From NCBI RefSeq assembly GCF_021107415.1, contig NZ_JAIOSW010000282.1, positions 1 to 15,326 on the forward strand: a stretch of DNA of 15,326 nucleotides, in the 5' to 3' direction. The notes beneath the pieces are model-generated. The model made no database searches. It was not told the origin of the DNA and saw nothing but the letters and a program-made list of their open reading frames with translations. The DNA comes from Desulfobacula sp. (GTDB taxonomy: Bacteria > Desulfobacterota > Desulfobacteria > Desulfobacterales > Desulfobacteraceae). The position numbers and the translations under genes are program-made. Shown here piece after piece: positions 7,525 to 13,720 of the stretch (position 1 is the first letter of the stretch; each line of letters opens with the position of its first letter).

Positions 7525-8451
7525 TCAACGTCTGGTTTTCTTTTTAACTGCAAGTGCGACCCATTCATCCATATATTCTTCATGAATGATAAAAAGATGA
7601 TTTTTTTCAAGGGCAGCCAGTATTTCGTTTTGCCGCTCCTTGATAATGCCTGAGAGGATAGTTGTGGTATTTTCCGTCATTCTCATTGATATCCCGGGCA
7701 GGATGTCAACAATAACATGGGCAATAATATTGGCTGCAATACAATCGTATGGTATCGGATCTGTTTTATCCAGAGTTGTACATGTCAGATCAAACAAGCC
7801 GGTATTAATTTCATTTTTGGCAAGGTTTTTTTGAGCTACCTTTATGGCGACCTCATCATTATCAATACCGATTATCCGCCAGGCACCGAGTTTGGCAGCT
7901 ATAATCATTAAAATTCCGGAGCCGGTGCCAATATCCAGAAATATTGAGCCGGGTTCAAGATATGTCTCAATCAGTTTTATGCACATGGCAGTGCTTGGAT
8001 GTGTACCCGTGCCGAATGCCATACCGGGGTCAAGATGAATAATAATCTCATCCTTCCGGGCATCATAATCTTTCCATGCAGGTTTTATCGTTATCCTGTC
8101 TGTAATCGGGGTTACGTTAAAATATGCTTTCCAGGATTCGGACCAGTCTTTTTCATCAACAATTTCAGTTTTGATATCAATTTTAATATTATAATCTGAC
8201 AGATTTAATGCTTTTTTCTTTATTTTTTCAAATAAGATGACAGACGAATCAAGCAAGGGAAGAAAGCCTGCAATTGAATAGATTTCAGGTTTTGCCAGCG
8301 TATTCGTGCCAAAACCTTCATCCGGTTCATCCAGAGGGATATCACATATTACTCCTTTGAGATTAAATGAAAAGAAGATATCACAGATCAGCTCTTCGGC
8401 TAAAATCAAATTTTCAGAATCAAATTGGACAATGATTTTTTTGAATTGCAT
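7525..8451 (-). CDS. prmA: Ribosomal protein L11 methyltransferase
   Basis: This 308-residue S-adenosylmethionine-dependent enzyme trimethylates ribosomal protein L11 at several amino groups. The N-terminal third is the substrate-recognition region (EVDEKDWSESWKAYF at about 97-111 is the usual end of it). The catalytic domain shows DPGMAFGTGTHPST (141-154), SAM-binding LDIGTGSGIL (172-181), the acidic GIDND loop (195-199) and AANII (239-243). Length is near the usual 290-300. The gene is divergent from the histidine kinase gene. Downstream on the same strand are the dyad, the racemase remnant and the mla operon, so read-through into mla is possible. Because a second PrmA-like gene lies nearby, this copy, with the canonical motifs, is the better candidate for the true PrmA. 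Confidence 0.9.
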   Translation of the reverse strand: MQFKKIIVQFDSENLILAEELICDIFFSFNLKGVICDIPLDEPDEGFGTNTLAKPEIYSIAGFLPLLDSSVILFEKIKKKALNLSDYNIKIDIKTEIVDEKDWSESWKAYFNVTPITDRITIKPAWKDYDARKDEIIIHLDPGMAFGTGTHPSTAMCIKLIETYLEPGSIFLDIGTGSGILMIIAAKLGAWRIIGIDNDEVAIKVAQKNLAKNEINTGLFDLTCTTLDKTDPIPYDCIAANIIAHVIVDILPGISMRMTENTTTILSGIIKERQNEILAALEKNHLFIIHEEYMDEWVALAVKKKTRR

Positions 8452-8575
8452 GGATATTAACTCTTTCTTGTATTTTTTTAAAAAAAAGATTATTTTTCAG
8501 GATAAAATAATATTAGATTAAATACAAATGCTTTCAAAAACAGGTTCCATCAAATGGAATTAGACAGGATCTATT
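8452..8575. promoter_or_regulatory. Divergent promoter region, prmA and histidine kinase
   Basis: This 124-base AT-rich gap lies between divergent genes. A perfect palindrome TTCCAT-caa-ATGGAA sits at 8545-8559, a possible operator or leader hairpin just before the kinase ribosome site AGGA (8566-8569, six bases from the ATG). On the minus strand TTGTAT, 17 bases, TATCCT is a possible sigma70-type promoter for prmA. No confident plus-strand promoter could be picked. Confidence 0.35.
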
Positions 8576-9604
8576 ATGAAACCTCTGGACAGCTTTCTAT
8601 CGCAATTGTCGGACCTCCACAAAGCTGATGGAGGTAGTGCCTTTAGAAAGAATTTTGCAAAAATTAATCTGGATCAAAAGGATTCCGACATTGAAGAGGT
8701 TCAAAAATTAAAAAAGGTGGTTTCAAAAATAAGAGATGTCTTTATCCTAAATTGGGATCAGCTTGAAAACCATAGAAATAATCTTGAAAAAATGGTTGAT
8801 GAAAGAACCCGTGAACACAACGGGTTAATTAAAAAACTGGCCCGGCAGATCGAAGAGAGAAAAGAGATTGAAACACGGCTTTTAAATGTACAGAAACTCG
8901 AGGCTATTGGTACTCTTGCCGGTGGTATTGCCCATGAATTTAACAACCTTTTTATGGCCATTACAGGGTATGCCTCCCTGATTCAAAAACAATCCGAGCC
9001 CGGGCACCCAAATGCAGTAAAAGCTGAAAAAATAATGTATCTGGTTGATAATGGATCACAATCTATCAAGCAGCTGCTCGGATTTGCAAGAAGCGGCAAA
9101 TATGATCCGGGCCCATTAAATATAAATGAAGTGCTAAGAGTGAATCTGGATATGTTTAAGCGAACCCGGAAGGATATAGAGATTGTTACACGGTTTATCC
9201 AGGAAATCTGGAGCGTAACTGCTGACCGGTCTCAAATGGAACATATAATTATGAACCTATTGTTAAATGCATCCGAAGCCATGCCGGAAAATGGTCGAAT
9301 TGCCTTAGAAACAGACAATATCGTGCTCGAGAAAAAAAAGATAGGCATGGATAAAATTGTATCTGGTAGATTTGTCCATCTTTCCATCAGGGATGAAGGC
9401 AGAGGAATTGAAAATAAATATATCCAACGCGTCTTTGATCCGTTTTTCACAACAAAGCCGATCAGCGCAGGCACAGGGCTTGGTCTTGCCTCTGTTTATG
9501 GTATTGTTGATAACCATGACGGGTTTATAACCGTGGAAAGTGTGGTTGGCAAGGGGACCGTGTTCAGTATTTTTTTCCCGGCAGTGAAAAAAGAAAAAAA
9601 ATAA
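8576..9604 (+). CDS. Soluble sensor histidine kinase
   Basis: This 342-residue histidine kinase lacks membrane segments and any recognisable PAS or GAF domain. The first 100 residues are charged and helical, with a coiled coil from about 38 to 108. The phosphoacceptor is His120 in GTLAGGIAHEFNN (112-124). The ATPase part has the N-box MEHIIMNLLLNASEAMP (221-237), G1 RDEGRGI (272-278), the F-box FDPFFTTK (287-294) and the G2 box GTGLGLASVYGIV (299-311). This H-box type is common in deltaproteobacterial orphan kinases. No response regulator is encoded nearby; instead a PrmA-like methyltransferase gene follows after four bases and must be co-transcribed. The signal presumably reaches it through protein contacts in the N-terminal region. 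Confidence 0.92.
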   Translation: MKPLDSFLSQLSDLHKADGGSAFRKNFAKINLDQKDSDIEEVQKLKKVVSKIRDVFILNWDQLENHRNNLEKMVDERTREHNGLIKKLARQIEERKEIETRLLNVQKLEAIGTLAGGIAHEFNNLFMAITGYASLIQKQSEPGHPNAVKAEKIMYLVDNGSQSIKQLLGFARSGKYDPGPLNINEVLRVNLDMFKRTRKDIEIVTRFIQEIWSVTADRSQMEHIIMNLLLNASEAMPENGRIALETDNIVLEKKKIGMDKIVSGRFVHLSIRDEGRGIENKYIQRVFDPFFTTKPISAGTGLGLASVYGIVDNHDGFITVESVVGKGTVFSIFFPAVKKEKK

Positions 9605-9608
9605 AGAA

Positions 9609-10433
9609 ATGATCAATCCATATAACAATCTTTATATCTATTATTTTGACGGGATTCCCCAGGTTGACAGAATGATCCAGAGCAATAAGGCTTTTCTTGG
9701 AACCTGGGTGGATGAAGAAATTTCTTTTCTTTTTTTTTCTTGTTTTTCAGATGATACAATTGAAGGGATTCTTAAAAAAAATAAAGATATCAGCCTGATT
9801 GAAAAATATGAAATGACAGGTGAACAATGGCATGGAGATAAGATTGAACCCTATTATGTGCATGATCTGTGCATTTATCCGCCATGGAATAAACCTGTTG
9901 GAAATGATGAAACCATAAAGGAAATCCTGCTTGATCCGGGCGTGGTATTTGGAACCGGCAGACACCAGACAACAGAAGACTGCCTGTATCTGATCCATCG
10001 ATTATGTACAAAGCACACAATTCAATCCGTTCTTGATATTGGTACGGGAACAGGACTTTTGTCCCTTGGGGCTGCTGTGCTGGACTGCAAACGCGTGATG
10101 GCCTGTGATTTTAATTATCTGGCGGTTAAGACAGCTTTAAATAATATCCGGCTTAATGGATTTGAAGACCGAATTCTTGCTTTCCAGGCAAAGGGTGAAC
10201 AAATAATGGCCATTCCCTGTGATCTTCTGGTGGCCAATATCCACTATGATGTGATGCAGGTAATAATCGAGAGTCCGTTTTTTCTGGAGAAAAAATGGTT
10301 TATTCTATCCGGGCTTTTAAATTCCGAAACTAAAAAAATATTGGATTCATTGTCCCGGAAGAATGTCCACATTATTGAAAGGCGATGCCCGGATGGAATC
10401 TGGAACACCATCCTTGGAAAAACCTTGGGGTAA
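9609..10433 (+). CDS. PrmA-like methyltransferase, second copy
   Basis: This 274-residue protein has a C-terminal SAM-dependent methyltransferase domain of the PrmA type: LDPGVVFGTGRHQTT (108-122), LDIGTGTGLLS (142-152), the acidic ACDFN loop (165-169) and LLVANIHYD (206-214). The usual TGTHPST has become GTGRHQTT, the AANI motif is VANI with a different tail, and the N-terminal 95 residues show little similarity to the prmA product at 7525-8451. It starts four bases after the kinase stop, with only weak ribosome-site sequence, so translation is probably coupled. The substrate may not be L11. It could be an alternative protein methyltransferase working with the kinase, or a diverged PrmA paralogue. 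Annotation at superfamily level is safe; substrate is unknown. Confidence 0.82.
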   Translation: MINPYNNLYIYYFDGIPQVDRMIQSNKAFLGTWVDEEISFLFFSCFSDDTIEGILKKNKDISLIEKYEMTGEQWHGDKIEPYYVHDLCIYPPWNKPVGNDETIKEILLDPGVVFGTGRHQTTEDCLYLIHRLCTKHTIQSVLDIGTGTGLLSLGAAVLDCKRVMACDFNYLAVKTALNNIRLNGFEDRILAFQAKGEQIMAIPCDLLVANIHYDVMQVIIESPFFLEKKWFILSGLLNSETKKILDSLSRKNVHIIERRCPDGIWNTILGKTLG

Positions 10434-10453
10434 AATTATTTTTTAGGACGGAG

Positions 10454-10840
10454 TTATTCTTCCCCCCGCTCTTCCAAAACTTCTTTAAGAACGGTCAGGG
10501 CTGTATTTGCAGCAGGCACACCACCGTAAATACTGGTCTGGAAAATCACTTCTGCAATCTCTTCTTTTGTGCATCCAACATTCAGGGCCGCATGGGTATG
10601 GAGTTTGAGCTCATCCGGTTTTGAAAGAACCGTTAATGCCGCCACCGTAATAAGTTGCCGGGTTTGATGAGGGATTTTTTTTCTGGAATACATCTGGCCT
10701 GTGATATAGAGGGACATGTCTTTTGCAAGGCCCTTATCAAAATGTCTCCACAGGTTGTATGGCTTTTCCTCTTCTTTAACCGTGGAAAAATAAAGTTTTG
10801 CAGTTTCACCTGTTTTTTTTGCAATGTCTTTTGGGTCCAT
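10454..10840 (-). CDS. Carboxymuconolactone decarboxylase-family protein
   Basis: This 128-residue protein is of the carboxymuconolactone decarboxylase/AhpD-like fold. The family core is visible as IPHQTRQLITVAALTVL, then ELKLHTHAALNVGCTKEEIAEVIFQTSIYGGVPAA. It lacks the CxxC pair of AhpD peroxidase partners, so it resembles the gamma-carboxymuconolactone decarboxylase branch. The aromatic ring-cleavage pathway of that enzyme is aerobic and unlikely here. The start is well supported by AAGGAG seven bases upstream. It is the last gene of the iclR-glutaryl-CoA dehydrogenase cluster, though 136 repeat-rich bases separate it from the dehydrogenase. A role on a CoA-thioester side reaction is possible but unproven. 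It converges with the PrmA-like gene 20 bases away. Confidence 0.87.
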   Translation of the reverse strand: MDPKDIAKKTGETAKLYFSTVKEEEKPYNLWRHFDKGLAKDMSLYITGQMYSRKKIPHQTRQLITVAALTVLSKPDELKLHTHAALNVGCTKEEIAEVIFQTSIYGGVPAANTALTVLKEVLEERGEE

Positions 10841-10852
10841 CTTTTTCTCCTT

Positions 10853-10888
10853 TTACGTGTGACCTTCAGGTTACGTGTGACCTTTAGG
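10853..10888. repeat. Tandem repeat, two 18-base units
   Basis: TTACGTGTGACCTTCAGG is followed directly by TTACGTGTGACCTTTAGG, with one difference between copies, and then by a weak third start (TTATGCGTAA). The junction forms a near-palindrome AGGTTACGTGTGACCT at 10868-10883. It lies just upstream of the ribosome site of the minus-strand CMD-family gene. Confidence 0.85.
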
Positions 10889-10897
10889 TTATGCGTA

Positions 10898-10977
10898 ATG
10901 AGTTTTGAGTAGTGAACTTTGAGAAATAATACGTCTCTCTCCACTCACCACTCAAAATTTAAAACTCAAAATTCATT
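10898..10977. repeat. Imperfect inverted repeats rich in CTCAAAA
   Basis: TTTTGAGTAGTGA at 10903-10915 is the inverse of TCACCACTCAAAA at 10945-10957 (12 of 13 pair, the exception being a G-T type change). AATGAGTTTTGAG at 10898-10910 is also the inverse of CTCAAAATTCATT at 10965-10977 (12 of 13). The block fills the gap between the glutaryl-CoA dehydrogenase stop and the tandem repeat. It could fold as a large hairpin and resembles dispersed intergenic repeat sequence. Confidence 0.65.
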
Positions 10978-12140
10978 TATCTGTTGGCTTTCCTGAATCC
11001 AAGCTGATCCAGTGCAATGATCCATTTGCAGATATTTGTAGAACCTTCAACCATGGAATAGGTCGGGGCATCCCTGTAGTATCTGGCAACGGGATATTCT
11101 ATGGAGTATCCATAGGCACCCAGGATTTTCATGGCATAGTTGGCAGATTTGGTAGCTATTTCACCGGCAAGATATTTTGCAATGGCCACATCACGGCCAT
11201 TGTTTAATTGGCCCTGATCTTTTTGCCAGGCGGCTTTATAGACAACAAGACGGGCAGCTTCTATTTCAGCCGTCATCTGGGCGATCAGATCCTGGTTCAT
11301 CTGGAATTCACCGATTTTTTTACCAAATTGTTTTCTTTCATTGCAATATTTGCTTGATACATCAAGACAGGCCTGGGCAAGCCCTACACCACCGGCAGCA
11401 GCTGACAGCCTTGTCTGGTTCAAAGATGAGAAAACAATTTTTGCACCATCTCCGGGTTTGCCCAGAATATTCTCTTTGGGCACTTTAACATTATCAAGGA
11501 AAAGCTCTCCTGTGGGTGAGGAATGGGACCCCATCTTGTCAAGACCGGATGTCTTGATGCCTGCAAAGTTTTTAGGCTCGATAACAAAGGCGGAAAGCCC
11601 TCTTGATCCAGCGGCTTTATCTGTGTAAGCATAGTAGAGCAGAGCGTCCGCATAATTGGCATTGGAAATCCAGGTTTTAGAACCGTTTAAGAGCCAGTGA
11701 TCTCCCTTGTCTTCAGCAGTTGATGCCATGGCCATGACATCTGAACCCGCATCAGACTCAGTAATGCCGAATCCGCCGATATATTCAGCAGTACAAAGTT
11801 TTTCCACATATTTCTTTCTAACTTCTTCATTCCCATATTTAAAAATGGTATAGGCACATCCCAGGACCTGCATATTGACCTGTACCCTTAATGAAGAAGA
11901 GACCTTGGCAAGTTCTTCCGTTATAATCATTGCCGCCAGAAAACCCATGTCTTCTCCACCGTATTCTTCGGGGATAACGGTTCCGAAAAATCCCAGTTCG
12001 CCAAGGGGTCTCATGACTTCTTCAATGGGGAAGTGGTGTTTTTCGTCCCATTCATCTGCAAAGGGCTCGATCTGTTTTTTCGCAAAATTTCTGATTTCTT
12101 TCTGGAGCATTTTAAGTTCGGTTGATAATTTAAAATCCAT
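10977..12140 (-). CDS. Glutaryl-CoA dehydrogenase, non-decarboxylating type (acyl-CoA dehydrogenase family)
   Basis: This 387-residue flavoprotein has the full acyl-CoA dehydrogenase layout: helical N-terminal domain, beta domain with FGITESDAGSDV (about 124-135) and KTWISNA, and a C-terminal helical domain with ERKQFGKKIGEFQ, ILGAYGYS and the catalytic base Glu365 in MVEGSTN. Arg85 in SSSLRVQ aligns with the arginine that holds the distal carboxylate of glutaryl-CoA (human Arg94). The residue before the catalytic glutamate is Val364, not the tyrosine of decarboxylating enzymes. That Tyr-to-Val exchange is described as the key feature of the non-decarboxylating Desulfococcus multivorans enzyme. 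It would therefore oxidise glutaryl-CoA to glutaconyl-CoA, feeding the neighbouring glutaconyl-CoA decarboxylase. The start is set by AGGAGG six bases upstream. It follows iclR by 16 bases, in one operon. Electron acceptor is presumably ETF. Confidence 0.9.
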   Translation of the reverse strand: MDFKLSTELKMLQKEIRNFAKKQIEPFADEWDEKHHFPIEEVMRPLGELGFFGTVIPEEYGGEDMGFLAAMIITEELAKVSSSLRVQVNMQVLGCAYTIFKYGNEEVRKKYVEKLCTAEYIGGFGITESDAGSDVMAMASTAEDKGDHWLLNGSKTWISNANYADALLYYAYTDKAAGSRGLSAFVIEPKNFAGIKTSGLDKMGSHSSPTGELFLDNVKVPKENILGKPGDGAKIVFSSLNQTRLSAAAGGVGLAQACLDVSSKYCNERKQFGKKIGEFQMNQDLIAQMTAEIEAARLVVYKAAWQKDQGQLNNGRDVAIAKYLAGEIATKSANYAMKILGAYGYSIEYPVARYYRDAPTYSMVEGSTNICKWIIALDQLGFRKANR

Positions 12141-12156
12141 TGTTCCTCCTAAACGG

Positions 12157-12939
12157 TTAAAATTTTTCAGTGCCCAATCCCATTGCTATTGAAAAAGATT
12201 TTGCAGCACTGGTCACTATATTAATACAATTGGAAAGATGATCCTCCTGTTTGAGTCTTATTTCAGGTATGGCAATGCTCAGGCTTGCCAGGATCTGTCC
12301 TTTATAATCAAAAACAGGGGCACTCAGTGACCCTAATCCCGGAGTTCTTTCCCCGCAGCTTATGGCATATCCCTGTTCCTTTATTTTGTAGAGTTCTTCA
12401 AACAGCTTATCCGCCTGAATAATGGTATTCTCGGTGATGGGTGTAATTTTTGTGGTTTTAAAATAATTGTCCTGGAATTCCTCGGTGGAAAAGGCCAGCA
12501 GGCATTTTGCCGATGCCCCGGCAAACAGCGGGGACTGGTTGCCGATGGGCATGCCGGCCTTCAGTACTTTGGGGGATTCAATATTGTCGATACAGAGACG
12601 AAGATTCCCTTCAATGATATTTAAGTGTACTGTTTCAAGGGTGGCAGCTGCCACTTCTTCCATGAATTTATGCCCGACACGGGTGAGGTTATTGGAGCTG
12701 TTTAAATTTTCAAGAAACCTGTAAAAAATGTTTCCAATAAAATACTGCCGGGTTTCAGGGTCCTGCCTGACAAATTCATAGGATTTGAGAACCTGCAGGA
12801 TTCTCTGGACAGTTGCAGGGCTGAATTCAAGTTTTGCGCTTAACTCCCTGATACCCCACGACGGCTTGGTGTCCTGGAATTTAAGCATGATTTCCAGCGC
12901 TTTTTCAATGGAGGTCAGTTTTTTCATATTATTGGTCAT
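12157..12939 (-). CDS. IclR-family transcriptional regulator
   Basis: The protein is about 260 residues. A winged helix-turn-helix sits at the N-terminus (SIEKALEIMLKF, then GIRELSAKLEFSPATVQRIL). The IclR effector-binding domain follows, with GMPIGNQSPLFAGASAKCLLAF, GYAISCGERTPGLGSLSAPVFD and ILASLSIAIP. IclR proteins bind small carboxylates or CoA-related metabolites and act as repressors or activators of catabolic operons. Here it is the first gene before glutaryl-CoA dehydrogenase, so it is the likely local regulator of glutaryl-CoA oxidation and perhaps of the divergent gcd genes. Start choice is uncertain: ATG at 12939 is preferred, but TTG at 12957 and ATG at 12927 are in frame and none has a clear ribosome site. 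Confidence 0.92.
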   Translation of the reverse strand: MTNNMKKLTSIEKALEIMLKFQDTKPSWGIRELSAKLEFSPATVQRILQVLKSYEFVRQDPETRQYFIGNIFYRFLENLNSSNNLTRVGHKFMEEVAAATLETVHLNIIEGNLRLCIDNIESPKVLKAGMPIGNQSPLFAGASAKCLLAFSTEEFQDNYFKTTKITPITENTIIQADKLFEELYKIKEQGYAISCGERTPGLGSLSAPVFDYKGQILASLSIAIPEIRLKQEDHLSNCINIVTSAAKSFSIAMGLGTEKF

Positions 12940-13024
12940 ATACGGATGGCTGTTCAAAGGTAATCACGTTTGCATCGGTTTTCATATTCATCATTTTCTA
13001 AAGCGTTCTATATATTAAAACATT

Positions 13025-13044
13025 GTTCCATCTTGAGATTGTAC
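13025..13044. promoter_or_regulatory. Imperfect palindrome, candidate IclR operator
   Basis: GTTCCATCT, a TG spacer and AGATTGTAC form a 20-base dyad in which seven of nine positions pair. It lies immediately downstream of the -10 element proposed for the iclR operon, where a repressor would block transcription. Assignment to the neighbouring IclR protein is inference from position and symmetry. Confidence 0.45.
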
Positions 13045-13073
13045 CATAAACTAAAATTTGATAGACTTGTCAA
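13045..13073 (-). promoter_or_regulatory. Sigma70-like promoter for the iclR operon
   Basis: Read on the minus strand, TTGACA (13068-13073) is separated by 17 bases from TTTATG (13045-13050). The -35 is a perfect consensus; the -10 is poor. It points toward iclR about 110 bases away. A second TTGACA at 13105-13110 on the plus strand points the other way without a good -10. Confidence 0.5.
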
Positions 13074-13150
13074 GAAAAAAGTTAAAATATAGCTAAGAAA
13101 TAGCTTGACAAAGGGAAAGGATTATTTCATTTTTACAAGATATTAAAATG

Positions 13151-13182
13151 CCGTTCCTGGTATCACCCAGAGCGGGTTTTTT
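13151..13182 (+). terminator. Hairpin with T-run in the iclR/biotinyl-carrier gap
   Basis: CCGTTC pairs with GAGCGG and, after a two-by-two internal loop, GG pairs with CC around TATCA. TTTTTT follows directly at 13177-13182 on the plus strand. On the minus strand the hairpin is followed by the weaker CATTTTAATA, so it may act in both directions and end the biotinyl-carrier transcript. No plus-strand gene lies immediately upstream. Confidence 0.5.
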
Positions 13183-13244
13183 AATATAGATGAATTAAAT
13201 GAATAAAGGGCTGTACAAAGGCGAAAATGAATGACTTTATATCA

Positions 13245-13277
13245 TGCAGAGAGCACGAAATTTTGAAGCTCTCTGCA
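13245..13277. terminator. 10-bp perfect hairpin downstream of the biotinyl-carrier gene
   Basis: TGCAGAGAGC and GCTCTCTGCA pair perfectly around a 13-base loop that itself contains AAATTT. It starts about 33 bases past the stop of the minus-strand biotinyl-carrier gene. There is no T-run, so it is a 3'-stabilising hairpin or factor-assisted terminator candidate. The rest of the 12940-13309 gap shows no gene. Confidence 0.5.
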
Positions 13278-13309
13278 GATACAAAATTTGGTATTCAAGG
13301 TATTGATAA

Positions 13310-13525
13310 TTATTCAATAACAAGAAGCAGCTGTTTGGTGGCAACTTTGTCTTCCACTGCTACCGCGACTTGCTGTACCTTGCCTGCTGTTGTTGTAATA
13401 ATGGGATTTTCCATTTTCATGGCTTCAAGGATCAACAATTCCTGTCCTTCAATAACATCATCGCCTTCTTTTACATGCACTTTCCAGATTGTTCCGGGCA
13501 TGGGTGCCAAGATTTCTGAGCTCAT
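13310..13525 (-). CDS. gcdC: Free-standing biotinyl carrier, probable glutaconyl-CoA decarboxylase gamma subunit
   Basis: The whole 71-residue protein is a single biotinyl domain. [10 protein letters not shown] opens it, the biotin attachment site is Lys37 in EAMKMEN, and LLLVIE closes the second half. Biotin ligase would biotinylate Lys37, and the carrier would shuttle CO2 between the carboxyltransferase and the membrane decarboxylase. The Ala/Pro-rich linker and N-terminal extension of GcdC from Acidaminococcus-type enzymes are absent. The start is clear: AAAGGAGAGG lies just before the ATG. It is divergent from gcdA, whose start is 195 bases away, rather than in the same operon. It could also serve another biotin-dependent carboxylase (for example methylmalonyl-CoA decarboxylase), but its neighbours favour glutaconyl-CoA decarboxylase. 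Confidence 0.85.
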   Translation of the reverse strand: MSSEILAPMPGTIWKVHVKEGDDVIEGQELLILEAMKMENPIITTTAGKVQQVAVAVEDKVATKQLLLVIE

Positions 13526-13603
13526 TTTCCTCTCCTTTGTTCAAAATATATTGGGTTCTCTTCTTGCCGGAAAAAGATTCTTTCTTAAACAAGACAGTTT
13601 TGG

Positions 13604-13632
13604 TCTATACTTAAAGAAAAGTTTAAAGTCAA
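13604..13632 (-). promoter_or_regulatory. Sigma70-like promoter for the biotinyl-carrier gene
   Basis: On the minus strand TTGACT (13627-13632), a 17-base spacer and TATAGA (13604-13609) match the housekeeping consensus well. Transcription would start near 13597, about 70 bases before the ATG at 13525. The same stretch read on the plus strand gives a TATACT (13606-13611) that might serve gcdA, but with only a weak -35. Confidence 0.6.
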
Positions 13633-13720
13633 GTGGAGTTGGATTTAATGATAAGCGGTTGGCTTCCTTTTAAGGGAATACTGATCTGAAAATAATAATT
13701 TATTGCAGTGGGAGTAAAGT

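Noticed and set aside
7348..7653. 101-codon plus-strand frame across the prmA-mla gap
   Set aside because: Half of it is antisense to the end of prmA and the rest is antisense to the racemase remnant, whose conserved motif shows which strand is coding.
10633..10944. 103-codon minus-strand frame with a LKVTRNLKVTRK repeat
   Set aside because: It overlaps the CMD-family gene in another frame; the peptide repeat is just the 18-base DNA tandem repeat translated.
10853..10977. Repeats as a possible CRISPR array or attachment site
   Set aside because: Units are directly adjacent without spacers, only two copies exist, and no cas, integrase or tRNA gene is nearby.
13227..13673. 148-codon plus-strand frame over the biotinyl-carrier gene
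   Set aside because: It is antisense to the biotinyl domain with its EAMKMEN motif and crosses a well-placed minus-strand promoter; the translation is low-complexity and lacks any recognised family motif.
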